Shown in pieces: positions 48,136 to 55,829 of a stretch of 64,000 bases of DNA; the first letter of the stretch is position 1; every line of letters begins with the position of its first letter. The translations under genes were made by a program, and so were the position numbers. The DNA is taken from NCBI RefSeq assembly GCF_000526995.1, contig NZ_AZUI01000001.1, positions 5,436,001 to 5,500,000 on the forward strand, read 5' to 3'. This stretch comes from Lacrimispora indolis DSM 755 (GTDB taxonomy: Bacteria > Bacillota > Clostridia > Lachnospirales > Lachnospiraceae). The notes under the pieces were generated by a model. That model ran no database searches and was not told where the DNA came from. It worked only from the letters and a program-made list of their open reading frames with translations.

Positions 48136-49340
48136 CCGTTATCACCTCTCATTACCAGCGCCGTATCCATTCTGCTGATTCTGTATGCACTAAATGAGGC
48201 CGACGCTGAACTCGCTGCAACGGAAACGCCAATCGCACAGAGAGCCATCATCCAGAGCCTCCCGGTCCCCGGAATCAGAAACGGCAGATTCAAAGATGTT
48301 TCAATCAGGCTGCTGAATAAAGAGACCATAAGAACCGCAAAGGCAGCTCCGGCGGTGCTTCCTGACACGCTGACCAGTATCGTCTCTCCCATTAAAATGG
48401 TAATCAGCTTTTTCCTTGAGGCACCCGCAAGGCGAAGTACTGCAAATTCTTTTTTTCTCTCATTTGACAGCACAAAAAATGCGATTGCCATAATCGTCAG
48501 CACCAACAGCCACACCACCACTACCAGTGCTCCAGCAATATCCGAAATGCCCGAAAGCTTACCCGCCACATCAGAGACCATATTCTGTGTTTGAACCGCC
48601 TCTACGCCTCTTACATGGATATTGATATCATTGAGAACCTCTTCAGCAGAGTAACCGTCAGCCACATTGATCAGCACAGAAGATACGATCTGTTCCGGAT
48701 CAACGCTGCCAAAATCGAATATCTTCTTTTCCTTTGCTGCTGAAATCAGGGTTTTTATGGTATCTTCGTTGGCATATACAGCCGAATCCAGATAAGTTCC
48801 GGTTTTATCAAGCTTTGCCGCCACACTTACATCTGAGCCGTAAAACGTCAGTTCATCCCCCATAAATGCATTGAGGCCGCTGCCCACCAGCACCTCCATA
48901 TAGCCAAGTTTTTTGTTATATGTACGCTGTGCCCACGGAAGAATCGTAAAATCTGTTGCCGGATCAAATCCTATGATCTGCACTTTGTAAGAGCAGCAGC
49001 TGGATGTGGACGAGGCCAGAAAGAACTGTTCTGACATCTGCCCGATACCGCTCACCTTAGACAGTCTGTCTACATACGATTTATCCATGTAGAAATATCC
49101 CGGATTACCCTGAAGAATTAATCCTGTTAGAGCGGACTTCGTGACCGCCTCGTAAGGAACCACCATGATATCAGCTCCCAAGCGCGTTTCCAAAGAGTTC
49201 AATCCGTTTTTCAGACCTGATATCATCAATGATCCTGCCAGCACGGAAAAGCTTAAAAGTGCCGACAACGCTGTCATCGCCGCTGTTCTTACAGGTCTGT
49301 GCAGACAGTTGCGAACCGGAAGACTTTTAAAAATTGACAT
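48132..49340 (-). CDS. FtsX-like ABC permease (second set, P19 operon)
   Basis: 402 residues. Topology as MacB/FtsX: N-terminal helix (TALSALLSFSVLAGSLMIS), extracytoplasmic domain (about 45-260), then three helices with SNERKKEFAVLRLAGASRKK. It is paired with the ATPase that it overlaps. A second ABC set beyond the Campylobacter one is a notable addition to the operon. GGAGG supports the start. Confidence 0.9.
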   Translation of the reverse strand: MSIFKSLPVRNCLHRPVRTAAMTALSALLSFSVLAGSLMISGLKNGLNSLETRLGADIMVVPYEAVTKSALTGLILQGNPGYFYMDKSYVDRLSKVSGIGQMSEQFFLASSTSSCCSYKVQIIGFDPATDFTILPWAQRTYNKKLGYMEVLVGSGLNAFMGDELTFYGSDVSVAAKLDKTGTYLDSAVYANEDTIKTLISAAKEKKIFDFGSVDPEQIVSSVLINVADGYSAEEVLNDINIHVRGVEAVQTQNMVSDVAGKLSGISDIAGALVVVVWLLVLTIMAIAFFVLSNERKKEFAVLRLAGASRKKLITILMGETILVSVSGSTAGAAFAVLMVSLFSSLIETSLNLPFLIPGTGRLWMMALCAIGVSVAASSASASFSAYRISRMDTALVMRGDNG

Positions 49341-49341
49341 G

Positions 49342-49767
49342 TCACCTCTTCCTCCTAAGGTTCACCGGCAGCGATACAGCAGTTATTATCAAAATCGCAC
49401 AGCAGACCGCCAGAACAGCTGGACGCATGACCGCATGACATCTCATGGTATCTGACATACACATAGATATCAGCACATCAGGAAACAGCATAGCAAGGAT
49501 AGTGACCGGTATCCCGGCCGTGATAAATGCCGCTTTGATCTTTCGGTCCTTTGCTATCATGCAAAGAATGTACAAGATGATCAGGACTGCGCCCGTACCC
49601 GTCACCGCGCGCTGCGCCCAGTGGCACAGCATGTAGCTGCCATCCTCCTTAACGCTGCAGGCATGAAACAAAAATTGTGTGCCAAAGGTCAAAAAAATAC
49701 TCAGTGCCAGTAAAAGGACTGATAAAAGATTACTCGCTGTATGGTCGGATTTCATATTCTGACACAT
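49342..49767 (-). CDS. DUF4418 membrane protein
   Basis: 141 residues with four hydrophobic segments. The family marks are Cys/Met/His residues around the helices: FHACS, MLCHWAQRAVTG and DTMRCHAVMRPAVLAVCC. DUF4418 genes often neighbour flavinylated (FMN_bind) proteins and ABC transporters, which fits this operon. It stops 1 bp before the permease start. AAAGGCGG sits right before the ATG. Confidence 0.85.
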   Translation of the reverse strand: MCQNMKSDHTASNLLSVLLLALSIFLTFGTQFLFHACSVKEDGSYMLCHWAQRAVTGTGAVLIILYILCMIAKDRKIKAAFITAGIPVTILAMLFPDVLISMCMSDTMRCHAVMRPAVLAVCCAILIITAVSLPVNLRRKR

Positions 49768-49963
49768 GCCGCCTTTCTATCTGTTTTTTCTTATCTGGTG
49801 GAAGCCTCATTGATTCAGGCTTCCAATCAGTTGCCATTTTGTTTCTGTCCGCTCGATCGGCAGACTGCTGTCTGCTGCTCCAGAGATATTCCTTCTGTTT
49901 TCTGGCATTCTCAGAGCGCACACCGGGGTGGTTGTGTGGACTAATATTTTTATAGCCATGCAT
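49730..49963 (-). CDS. Small basic protein of unknown function, overlapping DUF4418 gene
   Basis: 77 codons from an ATG preceded by AGGAGGAGCAGGT, an excellent ribosome site; it overlaps the DUF4418 start by 38 bp. The sequence (SPHNHPGVRSENARKQKEYL) is polar and charged with no signal or helix, and I do not recognise it. It may exist for translational coupling of the operon. A longer reading to 50050 is unlikely. Confidence 0.5.
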   Translation of the reverse strand: MHGYKNISPHNHPGVRSENARKQKEYLWSSRQQSADRADRNKMATDWKPESMRLPPDKKKQIERRHVSEYEIRPYSE

Positions 49964-50061
49964 ACCTGCTCCTCCTGTATAATTACTGGGTGATGTGTTC
50001 ATTGTTCTGCATATCCGTCCTGCGAAGCCGCTTATGATCCGCACATACATGCTTAGACCGC

Positions 50062-50508
50062 TTACTTTTCCTTCAAAGCTTTTAAATATGATTTTCTGTA
50101 TTCACAAGGTGTTGTTCCGACAACCTTTTTGAATACATAACAAAATTGTGACAGGTTGCAGAATCCGACCTGGATGGCTATATAAGAAACGCCGAGCTTA
50201 GAATGTATCAGCAGCCTCCTGGCATGTTCACAGCGTATTTCATTGTAATATTGCAGCAGCGTCATTCCGGTTTCCTTCTTAAATACTCTGCACAAGTAGC
50301 TTTTATTTACGAACAATCTGTTCGAAATATAACTCAGATCAAATTTCCGAGGGAATGTTTCATGCATGATCTCCTGCGCTCTGAAGGTAAGCTCTGATTT
50401 AGATTCATTCCACCGTGCATTCTCAGGGCTGCACCGATTGCAGATTTCGTATTCACCATCACAGCGTTTATCAGGCCAGGATAATACTTTTAGCTGTTCA
50501 CTACACAT
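50062..50508 (-). CDS. Short AraC-type regulator with N-terminal Cys cluster
   Basis: 148 residues. Only the double HTH is present (about 45-140): RKFDLSYISNRLFVNKSYLC and IAIQVGFCNLSQFCYVFKK. The N-terminal 35 residues hold four cysteines (2, 16, 23, 26; CDGEYEICNRC), a possible metal or redox site. It is the first gene of the iron operon, downstream of a DtxR-like operator. AGAGGA precedes the ATG. Confidence 0.82.
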   Translation of the reverse strand: MCSEQLKVLSWPDKRCDGEYEICNRCSPENARWNESKSELTFRAQEIMHETFPRKFDLSYISNRLFVNKSYLCRVFKKETGMTLLQYYNEIRCEHARRLLIHSKLGVSYIAIQVGFCNLSQFCYVFKKVVGTTPCEYRKSYLKALKEK

Positions 50509-50556
50509 AATTCATCCTCTTTCTTTGTTTTCTCCCGTCATGCCCTTGAACGCGTC

Positions 50557-50587
50557 AGTTAGTGTAAACTAACTAAAAAGTATTATA
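50557..50587 (-). promoter_or_regulatory. -10 element and DtxR/IdeR-like palindrome of the iron operon
   Basis: On the minus strand TATAAT (50587-50582) is followed after seven bases by AGTTAGTTTACACTAACT (50574-50557), a palindrome with 7-bp arms. The TTAG/CTAA halves resemble DtxR/IdeR iron boxes. It lies over the expected transcription start, 50 bp upstream of the AraC start, the right place for iron-dependent repression. The -35 is poor. Confidence 0.6.
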
Positions 50588-50701
50588 TACCCTAATCATA
50601 TACTTTGATATCCTGATATTGACTTTTTAGTGTTAATTTGTGTTCTTAAACAGATACAAAACTGTAAGCGAGCTCTGTATATTATTTAAAATCATGAATT
50701 C

Positions 50702-50945
50702 TTATTCAAGGCAGAGCCGTTTAACAAGATAGCCCAATTTATATACATTAATTTCAGTTACTTCCAATTGTTTAAGAATGGGATACTCTCCAGCAAGTTC
50801 TCTGACAAAGCAATCATGCACGGCAATACTTCCAATACCGATGGCCTGGAGATTTTTATATACGCACTCATGATCATATTTTTATAGTAACTCATTTCCA
50901 TTTCTAATCTTTTGTGCTGTTCTTCAAATTTCGTGCTGATACGGC
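50702..50945 (-). pseudogene. Relic of a regulator (LysR- or MerR-like)
   Basis: The minus strand encodes, in broken frames, KFEEQHKRLEMEMSYYKNMI (50945-50880; MerR-type C-terminal style) and then IGIGSIAVHDCFVRELAGEY (50860-50702), ending KLGYLVKRLCLE and a stop. It has no start. The first segment recurs at 54491-54550. Family assignment is a guess. Confidence 0.45.
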
Positions 50946-51120
50946 AGTTGGCAGTAGGCCGGAACCCGTTTCAATGGTAATTTTATAACCTTTTTATATA
51001 TTTTCCTTTCCTTGATACACAAACAGCGTGAAGGTTGTTCAAACCTTCACGCTGTTTGTGTATCAAGTATTTATTTTACTAATTTGCTTCCCGTTGCAAC
51101 AGAACGCAACATTCTGTATT
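50876..51120. repeat. Repeat block 1 containing a perfect 26-bp hairpin
   Basis: About 245 bp resembling 54491-54759 in the same order and orientation: regulator relic, TTTTATAACCTT spacer, hairpin, then the CCGTTGCAACAG end. The hairpin arms (51011-51036 and 51042-51067, core ACAAACAGCGTGAAGGTT) are perfect with a five-base loop. Flanking T and A runs on both sides suit a two-way terminator. The 3' part grades into repeat copy B. Confidence 0.65.
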
Positions 51121-51290
51121 CCCTGTTGCTGTAATTCTGATGTCCATTGATCCTAATACTCCCTTGGCGTAAGAGCATATTTCCAGAAATTCTGGCGCTT
51201 AATATTTGTAAATGACATAAACTGCATCACATCATCCATACTCACCATTTCTGCCGGGTCAAAATGAGCTCCTTGATTCCCAACTAACCT
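51095..51290 (-). repeat. Dispersed 3'-flanking repeat, copy B, with coding relic
   Basis: The minus strand reads CGCCAAGGGAGTATTAGGAT, CAATGGACATCAGAATTACA and CAACAGGGAATACAG. Just before it is an open relic: FDPAEMVSMDDVMQFMSFTN, then FWKYALTPREY and a stop. Copy C has the same LTPRGY-stop. It lies downstream of the HTH gene, past about 200 bp without features. Confidence 0.65.
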
Positions 51291-51492
51291 CATTTCTTAT
51301 GCCCATTCAACCAAAGAAGACTGTAGAATAGCTTTATCAGAAGGCCTCTGTAATCTTTGAGAAAGCTTTTAATTCCGTGTCATTTCTTATCCGTATTCGC
51401 GTCTTATTCTTACAAACAGAACAAAGAAGCCATTTCTCTTTTTCCACAGGCTTTACCTCTCTACTGTGGAAAGACAAACCGCATCTTTGCAC

Positions 51493-51699
51493 TCAGCTAT
51501 TCTTATATTCCAAAATATCACCAGGCTGACATTCTAACACTCTGCAAATAGCTTCTAAAGTTGAAAACCGGATCGCTTTTGCTTTGCCATTTTTTAATAT
51601 TGAAAGGTTAGCCATTGTTATCCCAACACCCTCCGAAAGTTCTGTAACACTCATTTTTCTTTTAGCCAGCATGACATCAACATTCACTACAATTGCCAT
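51493..51699 (-). CDS. YozG-type HTH (Cro/CI) regulator
   Basis: 68 residues from the ATG at 51699 (GAGGTGACGAAT before it; a GTG three codons upstream is possible). One compact HTH: KRKMSVTELSEGVGITMANL, SILKNGKAKAIRFSTLEAIC. It matches the short YozG group that is almost always paired with a DUF2975 membrane protein, as here. It probably represses its own operon. Confidence 0.9.
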   Translation of the reverse strand: MAIVVNVDVMLAKRKMSVTELSEGVGITMANLSILKNGKAKAIRFSTLEAICRVLECQPGDILEYKNS

Positions 51700-51709
51700 A
51701 TTCGTCACC

Positions 51710-52189
51710 TCATATCGTCAAATCATTTTCCGATTTGACATCGACAGCGTCCTGTAAAAGTCGTTTCAATACAGAAGTAAAAACGGCAATTAAAAATGCG
51801 CTACCCGATATTAGCAAGCCCAGTAACACAAACCCCGGTGTATCATCGTCTAATTGCACCAGTGTATAAAAGAAAGGCAATCCTCCCACTGTAACAATAA
51901 TAAAAACAACAATAGCGCAGCGTGTAATAATATCCAAAGACTTTACAGACAATTCCGAAAACGCACAGCCTGTGTCAATATATTTCAACAATTTCATTGC
52001 TTGATGCAGCGCGATATAATAGGGTGTGGCCGCTGCGTATGTCCCAATAAACCCGATATATTCCATGTGATATGGATCAGGCCTGTTTTCAAAAAAAGCA
52101 ATCCATGCAATAACACCACATATGGCAAGCATGACAACTCCAGCGAAAACAACAGCACAACGAAGGATGATAGTCGAACAGCGTTTCAT
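51710..52189 (-). CDS. DUF2975 membrane protein
   Basis: 159 residues with four hydrophobic segments (about 10-30, 55-75, 90-115, 125-150), typical of DUF2975 (YoaS). With the YozG-type regulator 10 bp downstream it forms a common two-gene Firmicutes module of unknown role. AGAGAGGTG precedes the ATG. Confidence 0.9.
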   Translation of the reverse strand: MKRCSTIILRCAVVFAGVVMLAICGVIAWIAFFENRPDPYHMEYIGFIGTYAAATPYYIALHQAMKLLKYIDTGCAFSELSVKSLDIITRCAIVVFIIVTVGGLPFFYTLVQLDDDTPGFVLLGLLISGSAFLIAVFTSVLKRLLQDAVDVKSENDLTI

Positions 52190-52317
52190 GAAAGCACCTC
52201 TCTCTTTATGATTTACTTGATTATAAACAAATATTTATCGTTTGTCAATAAATATTTTCTGCAAATAGAAACATTTTTTTTATGCACCCTGTCCATCAAC
52301 TCAAATGCAAGATGAGA

Positions 52318-52444
52318 TGCCACTTTGTAACTCGAAAAGCCATCTTTGTAAATGACAATTGAATATTTGTAACCGAAAAGCCACTTTTGTACTCGAAATG
52401 CATGTTTTGTAAACCAGAAGCCACCTTTGTGACTGAAATGCAGT
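52318..52444. repeat. Array of about six imperfect 20-bp repeats
   Basis: Unit approximately CTTTGTAACTCGAAAAGCCA, with variants such as TTTTGTAAACCAGAAGCCAC and CTTTGTGACTGAAATGCA, set back to back with no spacers. Such strings occur at the ends of IS21-like elements, where the transposase binds. No IS21 genes remain here. A single similar unit (TTTTTGTAAGCCAGAATGCA) lies at 53993, inside the IS30 end. Confidence 0.6.
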
Positions 52445-52445
52445 T

Positions 52446-52520
52446 TGATTTTTTGCTTTTATTGTTGTATGATAATAAAAATGCGTATGCCTAAGGGAGG
52501 TCAATTCCCTCTCGATTTTT
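52446..52520. repeat. 75-bp direct repeat, left copy (flanks IS30)
   Basis: Nearly identical to 54092-54166 (one difference seen). It contains TAAGGGAGGTCAATTCCCT, a short hairpin followed by CTCGATTTTT. It abuts the left end of the IS30 element. Confidence 0.85.
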
Positions 52521-54085
52521 TTGTAATCGGAGAATCCACCCCTAATTCCTTAGACAGATTAGACGTTGGCGGCATGCAAATTTATTATTTTTTGAGTAGA
52601 ACAGGTTTTAGCATGATGTCTCCGGGGGCAACCGGATTACATCCAAGTTTTAGTAAAACCTCTTCTCCATGATAAAAGCTGAAGGTTTCGTAGGGACTAC
52701 GATTGTTCAGCTTTTTCTTTTATAAGAATTAATGTGATTCATCATCAAGCTGATATCATCCTGTGTAAGATTGTTAAAGCTTTTTCCTTTGGGAAGGACT
52801 CTGCGTATCAGTTCATGATTTACTTCGATCGCCCCCTTTTGGTATGGACTCCCAGCATCACAATAAAATACTCTGGTCCTTAAGCCGGCGAAACGGTCTG
52901 GCCCATACTCAATTGCTTTCGGATTTGAGAATTCACTTCCATTGTCAGTCAGAATTACTGGAAACAGCTTTTTAAACAGCTTATGCTCCAGTGTCTGATG
53001 CAGGTTATCAAAAATAACGGTTACTGATTTTGAAGTATTCGCATCACGTAAAAAAGCAAGCATGAAGCTGCACTCCACAAAGTGGAGGGTAAGAAGGCAT
53101 TTGCCTCCTTTTTCCCCGATGACAGAGTCCATTTGCACAAGGTTCGTGTCAGGGGATTTCTCAAGGAACTCACAGAAATTCTTATAATTGCGGTCGATCC
53201 GGCAGCCTTTATCAACTTTGAATTCCGGCTTTTTGTATCGCTCCCGGAACTTTACTTTTCTTGGCAGATCAATGTTTCTGATGTCAAACAAACATGCATC
53301 AATGTAGTTATAGATGGTCTTTTCACTGCACATCAATTCATCCTGGTGATTGATATAGATCTGGTTGACCGATTGCCCCTGTTCCACGAGAGGAGTAATG
53401 ATATGGTTGAGCCTGCTGATTTCCTCTTCTGAAACACAAAGACCGCTCCTTGAGGCAGAAATCTTCTCATGTGCGTGGATGTGAGCATGCTCTGCATCAT
53501 AAACAGTTTTCAGAAGAGTGCACTTACCAATGGTTTGGCAACCATTGCAGACATAGGGTGCCCGAAATCTTGCCATACAGATTTCTTCAAGGAAGTCTGT
53601 GCAATTCGCATTACAGGACTGGCACAGCTTACAGTAGCTATCTGATTTACGAGTACATTCTTTTCCACAGATTTTTTTCTTCCGGCAATCGAATCTGCTT
53701 TTACAGGCATTGAAAGGAAACCCGGGATAACCAGTGGCAATGTGCGAGCTGTATTTACGCACTTCTCTGGAGATGGTAGTTGGATTTTTATCCATGCGGC
53801 GTGCGATCTCCATAAATGACAAAGAATCTTTAAGATATTTTTGCAGGCTGAGCCTGTCTTCGTAAGTAAAAAATTTAGACATCCAATATCCTCCGTTCTG
53901 CCGCCAACTCTTTTAGGATATAGGAATCAAGCAATCTAAGGAAACGGAAAAGACTGGTAATCTCAACATTCAATGAAAGAACATCAATCATTTTTGTAAG
54001 CCAGAATGCAACCTTCTGGTATCTATATCTAATTTATAAATTTTATCTCAATTTGGAATCGGAAGGGTTGCATTTCGATTTACAA
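52521..54085. mobile_element. IS30-family insertion sequence
   Basis: About 1.57 kb. Probable ends: left TTGTAATCGGAGAATCCACC and right (minus strand) TTGTAAATCGAAATGCAACC, imperfect inverted repeats. It holds one transposase gene on the minus strand. Flanked by 75-bp direct repeats rather than the usual 2-3 bp target copy. Confidence 0.7.
52707..53882 (-). CDS. IS30-family transposase
   Basis: 391 residues. N-terminal HTH (RLSLQKYLKDSLSFMEIARR, DKNPTTISREVRK), a Cys-rich zinc-like insert (about 58-125) seen in a subgroup of IS30, then the DDE catalytic domain: VQMDSVIGEKGG (D), VILTDNGSEFSNP (D) and YQKGAIEVNHELIRRVLPKG (E). Full length and apparently intact, so the element may be active. 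Confidence 0.93.
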   Translation of the reverse strand: MSKFFTYEDRLSLQKYLKDSLSFMEIARRMDKNPTTISREVRKYSSHIATGYPGFPFNACKSRFDCRKKKICGKECTRKSDSYCKLCQSCNANCTDFLEEICMARFRAPYVCNGCQTIGKCTLLKTVYDAEHAHIHAHEKISASRSGLCVSEEEISRLNHIITPLVEQGQSVNQIYINHQDELMCSEKTIYNYIDACLFDIRNIDLPRKVKFRERYKKPEFKVDKGCRIDRNYKNFCEFLEKSPDTNLVQMDSVIGEKGGKCLLTLHFVECSFMLAFLRDANTSKSVTVIFDNLHQTLEHKLFKKLFPVILTDNGSEFSNPKAIEYGPDRFAGLRTRVFYCDAGSPYQKGAIEVNHELIRRVLPKGKSFNNLTQDDISLMMNHINSYKRKS

Positions 54086-54091
54086 TTGAGC

Positions 54092-54166
54092 TGATTTTTT
54101 GCTTTTATTGTTGTATGATAACAAAAATGCGTATGCCTAAGGGAGGTCAATTCCCTCTCGATTTTT
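54092..54166. repeat. 75-bp direct repeat, right copy (flanks IS30)
   Basis: Right partner of 52446-52520. After it comes GTCAATAAATATTTTCTG, which also occurs at 52244, upstream of the left array, so the duplicated unit is larger than 75 bp. Confidence 0.85.
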
Positions 54167-54490
54167 GTCAATAAATATTTTCTGTAATTAGATTTTTTTA
54201 TACACCCTGTTCATTATCTTACACTTCTACACAAAAATCTACTCTTGGAGCATATCACACTTGTCTATTTTATATTAGCAGCATTTAGTTTATGTCTTAA
54301 GACAAAAGAGATAAAAACGCTTATCCTATCTGATTTACTCATAATTCACCTTAACGTACATATACAATCGATATGTCCGGCTCGCACAATTGCCATCCAA
54401 TCAATTAATCCACTACACCTGGATTTTCTCAGACCACTTTCGCAATCGAAAAAAATGCCTGCGAATTCCCACTCTGAATTATTAAAATTA

Positions 54491-54759
54491 AATTTTTATA
54501 GTAACTCATTTGCATTTCTAAACTTTTGTGCTGTTCTTCAAATTTCGTGCTGATACATCAGTAGGACGCAACCCGTTTCTTTTGATTTACACTATTCTCC
54601 AAATCACTTACTGACAATTTTATAACCTTCTTTATTTATTTTTCTTTCCTTCATATACAAACAGCGTAAAGGCTTGAACAACCTTTACGCTGTTTGTATA
54701 TCAGATATTCATTTTTCTAATTCTCCTCCCGTTGCAACAGAATACAACATTCTGTATTT
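54491..54759. repeat. Repeat block 2 with 20-bp hairpin
   Basis: Diverged copy of 50876-51120. The minus strand has the regulator relic KFEEQHKSLEMQMSYYKN. Perfect 20-bp hairpin arms at 54653-54672 and 54682-54701 (core ACAAACAGCGTAAAGG). It ends with the shared CCGTTGCAACAGAATACAAC. It lies downstream of the nitrilase gene. Confidence 0.65.
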
Positions 54760-54805
54760 GTTGAGGCAGCAATTCGGATTCTCGTAAGACATAGTTTGAC
54801 CTTGG
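54735..54805 (-). repeat. Dispersed 3'-flanking repeat, copy D (degenerate)
   Basis: The minus strand carries TTCGCCAAGGTCAAACTATG, then GAATCCGAATTGCTGC and ACAGAATGTTG, a worn version of copy B. It lies just past the nitrilase stop (54888). Confidence 0.5.
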
Positions 54806-54887
54806 CGAACCACTTACTTTTCCACCTAAAAGAGGCTGTAGGTCTCTTTTTGAATGGCTCTGTCACATCGTGCGCCTACAGCATAGT

Positions 54888-55703
54888 CTATATTTCCTCA
54901 ACTTTGTATAGGTCCGTTCTTCTGGCACTCAAAAGAGGCAATTGACTTCGTATACTTTTGTTCATTTCCAAATCAATATCAATTACAATGATTATCGGCT
55001 TTTCATCAGCACGGTAAATAACGTCTCCCCATGGTGATGCCACAATCGAATTTCCATATGAAATGTAAGGACCATTTTCATCCCTGGCAGGGGCCACACC
55101 AATAGTATATAATTGGTTATCAACTGCTCTCTGGCGGAATAAAAGTTCCCAATGAGCAGGACCCGTTGTCATATTAAAAGCAGCAGGAACAACGATCATC
55201 TGCACACCATTCAATGTCATAATACTGCTAAGCTCAGGGAATCGCATATCAAAACAGAGACAAAGACCTATTTTAATACCGAAAACTTCAAACATAGTAA
55301 TGCTGTCTCCTGGAGAAAAAACATCAGATTCTTTAAAGCTCTGTCCGCCTTTTACGTCAATGTCAAAAAGATGAATTTTTCTGTGTCTTGCCACTTCGTT
55401 TCCATTAGGGGCAAATACAAACGAAGTATTGAATATCTGGTTTCCATCTCTTTCAGGCATACTTCCGCCAATAAGAAATACACCGTTATTTTTTGCCGCA
55501 TCAGACAGCGTTTTCCACGTCTGTTCTCCTGCTTGTTCGGCATAGACTGGAAAGTCCTTATTGGCATAAGGGCACATAAACATTTCAGGAAGTATAATCA
55601 ACTCTGCGCCTTGTTTGGTACACTCGTAAATGCTCTGTACAGCATATGAAAGGTTCTTTTCTTTTTCACTTGCAACTGGCATTTGTATCAATCCGATTTT
55701 CAT
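54888..55703 (-). CDS. Carbon-nitrogen hydrolase (nitrilase/omega-amidase type)
   Basis: 271 residues from the ATG at 55703 (GGAG six bases before). The catalytic triad is visible: Glu40 in LIILPEMFMCPY, Lys in RHRKIHLFDIDV and Cys in GLCLCFDMRFPELS. The group hydrolyses omega-amides such as 2-oxoglutaramate, or N-carbamyl compounds. It follows a DppA-type D-aminopeptidase gene after 126 bp. Their shared role may be turnover of amides or D-peptides. Confidence 0.9.
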   Translation of the reverse strand: MKIGLIQMPVASEKEKNLSYAVQSIYECTKQGAELIILPEMFMCPYANKDFPVYAEQAGEQTWKTLSDAAKNNGVFLIGGSMPERDGNQIFNTSFVFAPNGNEVARHRKIHLFDIDVKGGQSFKESDVFSPGDSITMFEVFGIKIGLCLCFDMRFPELSSIMTLNGVQMIVVPAAFNMTTGPAHWELLFRQRAVDNQLYTIGVAPARDENGPYISYGNSIVASPWGDVIYRADEKPIIIVIDIDLEMNKSIRSQLPLLSARRTDLYKVEEI

Positions 55704-55829
55704 ATTGGACTCCATCATATTTTTTTCTTAATCTATTTTCCGAATTTTGAATATCCTCCAGTATTTGATTCATAAAATCAATATTTACTAAAAAACAGCT
55801 GTTTGCACCTTTCAACATCAATAAATATA

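Noticed and set aside
52318..52444. CRISPR-like short repeats
   Set aside because: Units abut with no spacers and vary strongly; no cas gene nearby. Better explained as transposase-binding repeats.
52445..52672. 75-codon plus-strand frame at the IS30 left end
   Set aside because: It runs across the direct repeat and the IS end, with no homology or ribosome site.
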